Assembly (NCBI RefSeq): GCF_011089885.1
Contig: NZ_JAANBD010000028.1
Coordinates: 248,001-312,000, forward strand
DNA: 64,000 bases
Reading direction: 5' to 3'
Source: Thioalkalivibrio sp. XN279
Lineage (GTDB): Bacteria > Pseudomonadota > Gammaproteobacteria > Steroidobacterales > XN24
In this document: one piece after another, positions 16,565 through 23,919 of the stretch
How positions within the stretch are numbered: position 1 is the first letter of the stretch
Layout: the number at the start of each line of letters is the position of its first letter
Made by a program: the position numbers and the translations under genes
Notes under the pieces: model-generated
Databases searched by the model: none
What the model was told of the DNA's origin: nothing
Seen by the model: only the letters and a program-made list of their open reading frames with translations

Positions 16565-18166
16565 TCATAACCCGGAGTAGTCCCATGTCCATTGCAGGAA
16601 CACCTGCGCGTCGGTCTCCGACTCGCCGGTGACCTCGTTGTCGGCGGATTGTAGCCCGAAGCCGGCGCTGACCGTGCCGAGCTTCAGGCCGTTGTACTGC
16701 AGCTCGCGGCTGTGGCTGAGCTGGGCGCTGAAGATTTTCGTTTCTGCAGGCGCGACGGAATGGATCGCATCCCGGCCGGCACCGCCCCCGAGCTCGTTCA
16801 GTGTGCCGGCGCGAATGAGCGCATGCCAGGTGCGCTCGTTACGGTCGACCAGAGTCACGCCCGCGCTCAGCACCTCGCTGTCACCGTCCAGGCTCGCACC
16901 GATCGTGCGGCCGTAATAGCGGTAGCCGCTGGTGTAGATCGAATGCTCGTAGGCCGTGTCGTAGCGCGGGTTGCTCTTGTAGAACGACGCCAGCGTGTTG
17001 CTGTACTCGAAATGCGCGCGCCAGCGGCCGGACAGCCAGCCGGCATCGATTTGGCCCCACGCCTCGATCCCAAGCTGGCCGAACCACAGCGAAGGCGTGC
17101 CGCCGGCCTCGTCTTCGGCCGTCGCCTGGCCGTAGATCGCCCAGGGCTGGCGCATGAACGGCGAGCGCCAGCGGAAGTCCACCGCGGCGAGCTGGTTGCC
17201 GGGCTCGGTGTCGATGGTGAGATCGTCGTCGCCGCGGTTGTCCCGGCCGAGGACCAGGTCGGTGAAGGTGCTGAAGCCGCAGGGACGGCCCTGGCCGCAC
17301 CACTGCGCCGCGCGCGACAGGCCGATCTCGAGGTTGTCGGTGGGGCGGAAGTTGAAGCGGAACGCCGTCAGCCGCGCATTCGGGACGTCGCGGCCGCTCT
17401 CGAGGAAGCCCCACACCAGCGAGTAGTTCCACGCGCCGAGCCACGACAGCCATTTCGTCTCGAAAGGTTTCGCGACATGGCGCTCGATGCCGAGCGCGCT
17501 GACCGGGCGCGCGTTGGAGGACAGGATCAGGCTGTCGCTGTGGCCCGGGCCCCACCAGCGATCCAGCGCGCCGGCATGGATGACCTGGTTGGCGAAGATA
17601 CCGGCGATGTACGAACCGTCGCCGCGCCATTCGCGATCACCGGGCCGCGGCTCGTCGGCGTAGGCGACCTGGGCCCGGGCGGCGAAACGGTCGCCCATCC
17701 ACGACACGCCGACCCGCGCTTCCAGGTCATCCCGCGGCGTGTCTTCGAAGGTCCGTAGCCAGATACCCTCGTCGGTGCGTACTGCGACGCGAGCGTTGGG
17801 CTGCAGGCCGCGCAGGCCGCGAACGGTCGCGAGACGCGACTGCAGCCTGGCCAGGGCGGCCGCCACGTCCGGATCGCCCAGCCGGGCGCAGGCCGCGCGG
17901 TCCCGCTCAGCCCCACCGTTCCAGCCGATGTCCGATGTGCCGCAATCGTCGATGGCCGCGAGGTCGGCTGTCAGCGTGCCCCAGGGAATAGGCCAGGTCG
18001 TGACAGGCGACTTGATGACGCCCGCGTCGGCCAGCAGCTGGACGTCGTGGCGGAGTGCGAGGTCGCCGGGCCTGGCCCACGGGTCGGCCAAAGCGGGAGA
18101 CGCCGGCAGGGCCAGGAGGATGGCCGCTGTACCGATCAAAAGTCTCTTGGTTTTAGGCATGTGCAT
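16565..18166 (-). CDS. Capsule assembly Wzi family outer membrane protein
   Basis: After a signal peptide (KTKRLLIGTAAILLALPASPALA) the 533-residue protein shows the Wzi/Gwd arrangement: an alpha-helical N-terminal part beginning DPWARPGDLALRHDVQLLADAGVI, then alternating amphipathic beta strands rich in aromatic residues, ending in YSGL as expected of an outer membrane barrel. Wzi anchors capsular polysaccharide at the cell surface. The ATG at 18166 (AGG four bases upstream) or the ATG two codons later fits the signal peptide. The longer frame to 18277 adds a proline-rich leader and is rejected. It precedes the export and chain-length genes on the same strand. Confidence 0.88.
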   Translation of the reverse strand: MHMPKTKRLLIGTAAILLALPASPALADPWARPGDLALRHDVQLLADAGVIKSPVTTWPIPWGTLTADLAAIDDCGTSDIGWNGGAERDRAACARLGDPDVAAALARLQSRLATVRGLRGLQPNARVAVRTDEGIWLRTFEDTPRDDLEARVGVSWMGDRFAARAQVAYADEPRPGDREWRGDGSYIAGIFANQVIHAGALDRWWGPGHSDSLILSSNARPVSALGIERHVAKPFETKWLSWLGAWNYSLVWGFLESGRDVPNARLTAFRFNFRPTDNLEIGLSRAAQWCGQGRPCGFSTFTDLVLGRDNRGDDDLTIDTEPGNQLAAVDFRWRSPFMRQPWAIYGQATAEDEAGGTPSLWFGQLGIEAWGQIDAGWLSGRWRAHFEYSNTLASFYKSNPRYDTAYEHSIYTSGYRYYGRTIGASLDGDSEVLSAGVTLVDRNERTWHALIRAGTLNELGGGAGRDAIHSVAPAETKIFSAQLSHSRELQYNGLKLGTVSAGFGLQSADNEVTGESETDAQVFLQWTWDYSGL

Positions 18167-18290
18167 CGCGCCTGGATCCTTCCGTAAGCGCTTCTGCCCC
18201 CCTTGGTCGTGCAGTGCCAAATGGGTCGGGCCGAGCCGCGACCCACGCATGATAGGGGGCGGGGGCGGTGGGGACAAGAAGCCGGCCCGA

Positions 18291-19343
18291 TCAGTCCCCG
18301 AGAACTTCCCGCTTCACCGCCGTGTTCTTCTTGACGTCCGTCACCACGCGCCTGCCGATCACCTCCGGCAGGTACTTCGGCGCCAGCCCGTAACCCGGCC
18401 GCACGCTTCTTACCGCGTCTTCTGTGATCATGTCTCCGGCCTGCAAATCCTTGACGAAATACAGCGAGCGGCGGAACTGCGCGTTGCCCTGCTCGCTCGA
18501 CTTGCGGCCGTAATCCACCCGGCCGAGCGCTTCCCACGCCGTGCGCGTGCCGCTGACCAGTGCGGCCAGCTCGGCGGGCTCGAGGGAGAAACTGTCGTCC
18601 GGCCCGCCGCCGCTGCGGTCGAGCGTGAAGTGCTTTTCGATGACGGAGGCGCCGAGGGCGACGCTGGCGATGGCCGTGGCGTTGGCCAGCGTGTGGTCCG
18701 ACAGGCCGGTGACCACGCCGAAGCGCTCGATCATGTCGGGAATGGTGCGCAGGTTGTAGTCGGCGGCGGGGGCCGGGTAGCCGCTGACGCAGTGGAGCAA
18801 AGCCAGTTCCCTGCAGCCGCCCTCGCGCGCCGCGGCGACGGCCTCGGCGATCTCCTGGGCGTCGGCCATGCCGGTGGAAATGATCATGGGCTTGCCGGTC
18901 GCGGCGACGTAGCGGATCAGCGGCAGGTCCACGGCCTCGAAGGAGGCGATCTTGTAGGCGGGTGCGTCCAGGTCTTCGAGCAGGTCGACGGCGGTGGTGT
19001 CGAAGGGCGAGCTGAAGATGGTGATGCCGGCCTTGCGGGCGCGCGCGAACAAGGGCGCATGCCAGTCCCAGGGCGTGTGCGCTTCTTCATAGAGCTCGTA
19101 CAGCGTGCGGCCGTCCCACAACCCGCCGTGGATGCGGAATTCCTCGGCATCGGAATCGAGCGTGATGGTGTCGGGGCGGTAGGTCTGCAGCTTCACCGCG
19201 GCGGCGCCGGCTTCCCTGGCCGCGTCGATGAGCGCCATGGCGGTGTCCATCCTGCCGTTGTGGTTGGCAGAGATCTCCGCGATCACGTAGGGCGGATGGT
19301 CGGGGCCGATCGGCCGGCCGGCGATGATGATTTCATTCGTCAA
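18291..19343 (-). CDS. pseI: Pseudaminic acid synthase
   Basis: This 350-residue protein belongs to the NeuB family: a TIM-barrel domain (AEISANHNG near 22-30, KLQTYRPDT, YKIASFE, STGMA, LHCVSGYPAP, GLSDHT, EKHFTLD) and a C-terminal SAF/antifreeze-like domain (about 290-350). RPDTIT and the GGPDDSFSLEP block are closer to PseI than to sialic acid synthases. It condenses 2,4-diacetamido-2,4,6-trideoxy-L-altrose with phosphoenolpyruvate to give pseudaminic acid. The start is TTG at 19343; no ATG or GTG fits, and GAGGG lies upstream. It is the last gene of the pse operon, 12 bases after pseH. Confidence 0.93.
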   Translation of the reverse strand: MTNEIIIAGRPIGPDHPPYVIAEISANHNGRMDTAMALIDAAREAGAAAVKLQTYRPDTITLDSDAEEFRIHGGLWDGRTLYELYEEAHTPWDWHAPLFARARKAGITIFSSPFDTTAVDLLEDLDAPAYKIASFEAVDLPLIRYVAATGKPMIISTGMADAQEIAEAVAAAREGGCRELALLHCVSGYPAPAADYNLRTIPDMIERFGVVTGLSDHTLANATAIASVALGASVIEKHFTLDRSGGGPDDSFSLEPAELAALVSGTRTAWEALGRVDYGRKSSEQGNAQFRRSLYFVKDLQAGDMITEDAVRSVRPGYGLAPKYLPEVIGRRVVTDVKKNTAVKREVLGD

Positions 19344-19355
19344 GATCGAATTCCC

Positions 19356-19904
19356 TCACTCTGCGGGGAAATACCTGGGATTGAAACAGGCCACGCACAC
19401 GCGGTCCACCGGCTCGCCGTCGCGCAGGTAGAAGCCGCTGAAGGTCGCCTCCACCACCCAGCCGGCACGGGTGTAGGCCTTGATGGCCGGAATGTTGGTG
19501 GCGAAGATGCCGCTCTGCAGGCGACGGATGTCGTACTTCTCGAAGGCCAGCCGGTTGCCAAGCGCGATCGCTTTCGTCGCCAGGCCCTGGCCGAGGAACT
19601 TGCGGTTACCCACCAGCGCGACCAGGTCCGCTGTCTTGTTGCGGGTGTCGATGGGGCCGATCTTCAGCGTGCCGACGCGCTCGCGCTCGCGCTCGCGCTC
19701 GCCCTCGCCCTCGCCCGTTTCAATGAGGTAGTAGAACCAGCGCCCGCTCTCGAGGCCGGCCGCGAAGTCCTGTACCAGCGTGTCGCGATCGAAGGTGCGG
19801 CCGCTGCCCGTGAAATAGTCGAGGTGGCCGTCGTCGTTGCGGTACCAGCCGACGTACTCGTCGTCGATGTCCTCGCGCGTGACAGGACGCAGGCGTATGT
19901 CCAT
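19356..19904 (-). CDS. pseH: UDP-4-amino-4,6-dideoxy-beta-L-AltNAc N-acetyltransferase
   Basis: This 182-residue GNAT acyltransferase carries the acetyl-CoA loop region (VALVGNRKFLGQGLATKAI) and the IRRLQSGIFATNIPAIKAYTRAG block common in PseH. It acetylates the 4-amino group made by PseC, the third step of the pseudaminic pathway. A low-complexity insertion of two Glu-Gly and four Glu-Arg dipeptides (about residues 63-74) is encoded by tandem hexamers at 19677-19712. It lies just before the strand leading into the acetyl-CoA-binding core, so copy-number changes would lengthen a loop and not shift the frame. The gene starts two bases after the pseG stop. Confidence 0.92.
   Translation of the reverse strand: MDIRLRPVTREDIDDEYVGWYRNDDGHLDYFTGSGRTFDRDTLVQDFAAGLESGRWFYYLIETGEGEGERERERERVGTLKIGPIDTRNKTADLVALVGNRKFLGQGLATKAIALGNRLAFEKYDIRRLQSGIFATNIPAIKAYTRAGWVVEATFSGFYLRDGEPVDRVCVACFNPRYFPAE
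19677..19712 (-). repeat. Tandem hexamer repeat inside pseH
   Basis: On the plus strand there are four perfect GCGCTC units (19677-19700) followed by two GCCCTC units (19701-19712). Read on the minus strand they encode four Glu-Arg and two Glu-Gly pairs. Being a hexamer, slippage changes protein length in two-residue steps. Confidence 0.95.
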
Positions 19905-19906
19905 GT

Positions 19907-21001
19907 TCAGGCTCCCCGGTTCGCTTCGCTGCGGTCACCATCCGCGAGCAGCGCAGCGGCCACGCGCTGGGCGCCGAGCCCGTCGCAGATGGCGGCCGCG
20001 GCGGCAGACATCTTCTGCAGGGTCGCCGGCTCATGGGTGATCGTAGCGATGATCGGCGGCAATGTCCGCGCTATGTCCCCCGGCGCACCCAGTTCAAAGG
20101 CGGCGCCCGCGGCAACGAGTTCGCGACACACCTTGGCCTGGTTGTCCGCCAGCACCACCAGCGCGCTCGGCAGGCCCATGCAGCAGCGCTCCCACGAGGT
20201 GCTGCCGGCGGCACCGATGGCGAAGTCGCTCGCCGCCATGCGCTCGGCCATGTCGTTCACGTCGACGGCGATCTCGACGGGGAACGGCAGTCGCGTCGCC
20301 TGTACCCGGACCTGCGACAACGAGGGCGCGCGGCTGCCCATGACCACCGTGACCGCAACGTTGGGCGGCAAGCCGCCGGCGTCGAGCGCCTCGAGCACAA
20401 GGCCGGTGGCGTTGTCCTTGTCGATGCCGCCCATGGTGACGAGGATGCGCGCCAGCCCGCCGCCGGCGCGGCGCGCGAGGCTGCGCGGCCGCAGCTCGGC
20501 GAATTCGGGCCGCAGCAAGGCGAACTCTGGCCCGCACAATAGCTCGCAACCATCGGGCACCAGGCGGTCGTAATCGCCCGGCGCCCGCCCGAGGGTCTGG
20601 TCCAGCATCAGCTCGCAGTCGTGCGGCCGGTCGGCCAGGTCGTCGATGACCATGATGCTGCGTGCGGCCGGGCGCTGTTGCCGCTCCCAGCGCGCATCGA
20701 GGCCGTAGTGGTCGACGACCAGCCAGTCGGCGGGGGCACCGTCGCCGGCTTGGCCCTCGGACTGACCTCCAAGCTGGAACGTGTCGCCCACATGGACGGG
20801 GAAGCCGCGACGCTGGATTTCCTCGATGCGATGACCCGGCAGCTCCCGGCAGGCGAACTCGCACGCCGCGCCGCGCTCGCGCAGTGCTTCGGCCAGCGCC
20901 AGGCAACGCATGACGTGGCCGGTGCCAATCTCCAGCGAGGCGTCCGCACGGAACACGATGCGTGGCGGGCCGGACGGCTGCGGCGTCGCGCCGTGACTCA
21001 T
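19907..21001 (-). CDS. pseG: UDP-2,4-diacetamido-2,4,6-trideoxy-beta-L-altropyranose hydrolase
   Basis: This 364-residue GT-B-like protein has the PseG N-terminal signature GTGHVMRC (26-33), with His29 the likely counterpart of the catalytic histidine of characterised PseG. The C-terminal half has GGIDKDN and GAAGSTSWERCCMGLPS, which bind the UDP moiety. It hydrolyses UDP from 6-deoxy-AltdiNAc, the fourth step of the pathway. The ATG at 21001 overlaps the pseF stop by four bases (ATGA); the longer frame runs into pseF and is rejected. Composition is strongly GC-rich, unlike pseC. Confidence 0.92.
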   Translation of the reverse strand: MSHGATPQPSGPPRIVFRADASLEIGTGHVMRCLALAEALRERGAACEFACRELPGHRIEEIQRRGFPVHVGDTFQLGGQSEGQAGDGAPADWLVVDHYGLDARWERQQRPAARSIMVIDDLADRPHDCELMLDQTLGRAPGDYDRLVPDGCELLCGPEFALLRPEFAELRPRSLARRAGGGLARILVTMGGIDKDNATGLVLEALDAGGLPPNVAVTVVMGSRAPSLSQVRVQATRLPFPVEIAVDVNDMAERMAASDFAIGAAGSTSWERCCMGLPSALVVLADNQAKVCRELVAAGAAFELGAPGDIARTLPPIIATITHEPATLQKMSAAAAAICDGLGAQRVAAALLADGDRSEANRGA

Positions 21002-21687
21002 GACCCTGCCAGCGCGCGGAACTTGAGCTCCGCCTCGTACCAGTCGTCCAGCGTGTCGATGTCCTGCACGCGGCCGGACGGCAGCACGACGGTACGCGCC
21101 GCCGGCGAGAAGATCGGCCGACCCTCGAGCCAGGCCTCGCGCGTGCCCCAGTACCACTGGCCGGCGTCGTGGTAGGCGGGCTCGAGGTCCTGCGAACGAG
21201 CAGCGAAGTGCCCGGGCTGGAACATCTCGGCGCGCCCGTCCGACGTGATGCGCAGGGCGCGCTGGATCGGGAAGCCGTAGGCGACGACCGGGAACACGTA
21301 GTCGAGCGCGTCGGCCGCCAGCAGGCTCGCGCCCTGGCGCAGGTCCTCGGCGCGGCAGAACGGCGCCGTGGCGTAGATGCAGCAGGCCGCCTGCACCGCG
21401 CCCCCCTGCGCTTCCTGCCAGCGGATCGCGTGGGCGATCACGGGGATCGTCGGCGTGTAGTCGTCGGACAGCTCCGCCGGGCGGATGAAGGGTGTCTCGG
21501 CGCCATGATCCCGGGCGACCGCGGCGATCTCGGCATCGTCGGTAGAGACCAGCACGCGGTCGAAGCAGCCGGCCTCGAGCGCCGCCTCGATCGACCAGGC
21601 GATGATCGGCTTGCCGCAGAATTCGCGGATGTTCTTGCGCGGGATGCGCTTGCTACTGCCGCGCGCCGGGAGAACGGCCAGCCTCAC
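20998..21687 (-). CDS. pseF: Pseudaminic acid cytidylyltransferase
   Basis: This 229-residue protein matches the CMP-sialic acid synthetase family: the nucleotide-binding LPARGSSKRIPRKNI (6-20), KPIIAWSIEAA, VSTDDAEIA and the IYATAPF block. It activates pseudaminic acid with CTP to give CMP-pseudaminic acid, the donor used by glycosyltransferases. The start is GTG at 21687, which overlaps the pseC stop by four bases (GTGA), and its own stop overlaps pseG. Gene order pseB-C-F-G-H-I with tight overlaps shows one operon making CMP-Pse from UDP-GlcNAc. Confidence 0.93.
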   Translation of the reverse strand: MRLAVLPARGSSKRIPRKNIREFCGKPIIAWSIEAALEAGCFDRVLVSTDDAEIAAVARDHGAETPFIRPAELSDDYTPTIPVIAHAIRWQEAQGGAVQAACCIYATAPFCRAEDLRQGASLLAADALDYVFPVVAYGFPIQRALRITSDGRAEMFQPGHFAARSQDLEPAYHDAGQWYWGTREAWLEGRPIFSPAARTVVLPSGRVQDIDTLDDWYEAELKFRALAGS

Positions 21688-22844
21688 ACCCGCATAGCCT
21701 CTCGCAGTACTTCGATAACTTCATCCTGCTCGGCATCGGTCAGCACAGGATGCAATGGAATACTGATTGTCTCCCGGTAGTATTGTTCGGCTTCAGGGAA
21801 ATCACCAACTTGGAACCCCATTGCCTCGTAATAGGGCTGAGTATGCACTGGAATGTAGTGCAGGTTGACCATGATGTCTCTTTCACGCAGCGCCTCGAAA
21901 ACCTGCCGGTGCGTGGGGCGGATTTCGTCGAGGTGCAGGCGAATCACATAGAGATGGTATGCAGAAAAGCCATCCGGGTGCTGCCAAGGAATCGTCAGCG
22001 GCCAACCTTGAAAGGCATCATCATAGCGAGAAGCGAGTTCATGACGACGCTGTACATAGTCATGCAAACGAGTCATCTGGCTCGCGCCAAGCGCCGCTTG
22101 CATGTCCGTCATGCGATAGTTGAAGCCCAGAGCAACCTGTTGGTAATACCACGGCCCATCCATCGGTCGGGTCATCAGGTGAGGTTCACGGGTAATACCA
22201 TGGCTTCGCAATAGGCCCAACTTTTCGGCCAGGACACTGTCGTTGGTAACAGCCACGCCGCCTTCTGCGGTCGTGACAATCTTGACTGGGTGAAAACTGA
22301 AAATGGATATATCGCTGTAGCGACAGTTGCCAATAGGCTGACCCAGGTAGCGGCCACCAATGGCATGCGACGCATCCTCGATGATCCTGAACCCATAGCG
22401 CTGCGCGAGAGCATGGATAGCCCGCATGTCGCAGGGCTGGCCGCTGAAGTGCACGGGTACCACGATTTTTGGCAAAGTGCCTTCGCGCTCGGCGACTACG
22501 AGCTTCTGCTCCAATGCCTTGGGGCATAAGTTGTAAGTGCGCGGATCGATATCGACGAAATCAATGGAGGCCCCGCAGTAGAGGCCGCAGTTGGCTGAAG
22601 CCACGAAAGTATTCGGACTGGTCCAAAGGTAATCCCCTGGGCCGAGCCCGAGCGCGAGGCAGGAAATGTGAAGCGCAGAAGTAGCACTGTTCACTGCGAC
22701 GGCAAACTGCGCGTCACACGCGTACTTAACAGACTCCTCGAACCGAGGTATCGCAGGGCCCTGAGTCAGGTTGATCGAGTGCATCACCTCGATCACAGCC
22801 TCGATATCTTCCGCCGTGATGTGCTGTTGCCCGTAACGGATCAT
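21684..22844 (-). CDS. pseC: UDP-4-keto-6-deoxy-L-AltNAc 4-aminotransferase
   Basis: This 386-residue DegT-family protein begins MIRYGQQHITAEDIEAV, typical of PseC. It keeps Asp157 and His160 (IIEDASHAIGG) and the PLP lysine Lys188 (SFHPVKIVTTAEGG). It aminates the PseB product using glutamate. The ATG at 22844 lies four bases after the pseB stop; the longer frame to 22907 would run into pseB. Base composition is much lower in GC than the flanking pseB, pseF and pseG: one 60-base line (22021-22080) has 29 G+C, against 46 in a pseG line (20161-20220). This suggests gene replacement within the operon. Confidence 0.93.
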   Translation of the reverse strand: MIRYGQQHITAEDIEAVIEVMHSINLTQGPAIPRFEESVKYACDAQFAVAVNSATSALHISCLALGLGPGDYLWTSPNTFVASANCGLYCGASIDFVDIDPRTYNLCPKALEQKLVVAEREGTLPKIVVPVHFSGQPCDMRAIHALAQRYGFRIIEDASHAIGGRYLGQPIGNCRYSDISIFSFHPVKIVTTAEGGVAVTNDSVLAEKLGLLRSHGITREPHLMTRPMDGPWYYQQVALGFNYRMTDMQAALGASQMTRLHDYVQRRHELASRYDDAFQGWPLTIPWQHPDGFSAYHLYVIRLHLDEIRPTHRQVFEALRERDIMVNLHYIPVHTQPYYEAMGFQVGDFPEAEQYYRETISIPLHPVLTDAEQDEVIEVLREAMRV

Positions 22845-22848
22845 GTGT

Positions 22849-23859
22849 CTACCCCGATAAGCTGGGATCGATGTTTCGGCGGATGAGCTCCCTGAGTTGC
22901 TGCACACTCAGGAAATCCGGGTTGGTGCCACTGTTGTAGGCGAAGTCACGCTCGACAGGGGTCGCCCCTGAGCGCTCGCAATAAGCCTCGACTCCACGCC
23001 TGCCGGTTGGCGAGAGGATGGCGTAGTAGTGACCGAGGTCCACCGTGTAGGGGCTGTCGCTGGAGGTGATCATCTCCTCGTGGATCTTCTCGCCCGGGCG
23101 GATGCCGGTGACATCTTGCCGGCAGCCGGGGGCGATGGCTTCGGCCACGTCGAGAATCCGGTAGCTGGGGATCTTCGGCACGAAGATCTCGCCGCCCTGG
23201 GCGTTCTCCAGCGCCCACAGCACCATGTCCACGCCTTCCTGCAGGGTGATGTTGAAGCGCGTCATGGCGGTGTCGGTGATCGGCAGCACGCCGGTCTTGC
23301 GCCTCGCGAGGAAGAATGGGATCACCGAGCCGCGGCTGCCCATGACGTTGCCGTAGCGCACCACCGAGAAGCGCAGGTCGCGCTTGCCCTTGATGTTGTT
23401 GGCGGCGGTGAACAGCTTGTCGGAGCAGAGCTTGGTGGCGCCGTAGAGGTTCACCGGCGCGGCGGCCTTGTCGGTGGACAGTGCGACGACGCGCCTGACG
23501 TCGTTCTCGAGGCAGGCATCGATCAGGTTCTGTGCGCCGAGGATATTCGTCTTGATGAACTCGAAGGGGTTGTACTCGGCGGCCGGCACCTGCTTCAGGG
23601 CCGCGGCATGGATCACCGTATCGATGCCCTCGAGGGCGCGGCGCAGGCGCGCCTCGTCGCGCATGTCGCCGAGGAAGTAGCGCAGTCCCGGGTACTTGTC
23701 CGGGCTGAACTCCTGCGCCATCTCGAACTGCTTGAGCTCGTCGCGGGAGAAGATGACCAGCCGCTTGATGTCGGGGTGCCGCTCGAGCACGGTGCGGACG
23801 AAGGCCTTGCCGAAAGAGCCGGTGCCGCCGGTGACGAAGATGGACTGCGCGCTGTTCAT
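22849..23859 (-). CDS. pseB: UDP-GlcNAc 4,6-dehydratase (inverting)
   Basis: This 336-residue extended SDR has GGTGSFG (11-17), STDK (128-131) and an orthodox Y139-x3-K143 pair, with the FNITLQEGVDMV and GIRPGEKIHEEMI blocks of PseB/FlaA1. It converts UDP-GlcNAc to UDP-2-acetamido-2,6-dideoxy-beta-L-arabino-hexos-4-ulose, the first step of pseudaminic acid synthesis. It heads the pse operon. The 60-nt gap upstream, towards the ndh gene, contains a GGGGTC-T-GACCCC palindrome (23869-23881). It is clearly GC-rich and differs from the Met-type dehydratase at 7362-8375. Confidence 0.95.
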   Translation of the reverse strand: MNSAQSIFVTGGTGSFGKAFVRTVLERHPDIKRLVIFSRDELKQFEMAQEFSPDKYPGLRYFLGDMRDEARLRRALEGIDTVIHAAALKQVPAAEYNPFEFIKTNILGAQNLIDACLENDVRRVVALSTDKAAAPVNLYGATKLCSDKLFTAANNIKGKRDLRFSVVRYGNVMGSRGSVIPFFLARRKTGVLPITDTAMTRFNITLQEGVDMVLWALENAQGGEIFVPKIPSYRILDVAEAIAPGCRQDVTGIRPGEKIHEEMITSSDSPYTVDLGHYYAILSPTGRRGVEAYCERSGATPVERDFAYNSGTNPDFLSVQQLRELIRRNIDPSLSG

Positions 23860-23866
23860 GCCTGCT

Positions 23867-23882
23867 CCGGGGTCTGACCCCC
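23867..23882. repeat. GGGGTC-N-GACCCC palindromic repeat
   Basis: CCGGGGTCTGACCCCC is a short palindrome with a single central base, lying between pseB and the ndh gene. Related copies occur at 24159-24180 (inside a gene) and, in the GGGGAC-N-GTCCCC form, near 25225 and 44785. It resembles the short interspersed palindromes often attributed to REP-type elements. Confidence 0.7.
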
Positions 23883-23919
23883 TAAAGTGCTTGATTGCGC
23901 GACGATTATGGCAGAAAAC

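Noticed and set aside
19677-19712. The pseH hexamers as an on/off contingency switch
   Set aside because: Six-base units cannot shift the frame; only length variation of a loop is possible.
17739-20573. A 944-codon plus-strand open frame opposite wzi, pseI, pseH and pseG
   Set aside because: It is the antisense shadow of GC-rich genes; composition is Ala/Arg/Gly/Val-rich without any conserved motif, and the minus-strand genes are certain.
21002-21157. An N-terminal extension of pseG
   Set aside because: The added residues lie antiparallel in frame to pseF codons, show no similarity to PseG, and the ATG at 21001 has the ATGA coupling seen elsewhere in the operon.
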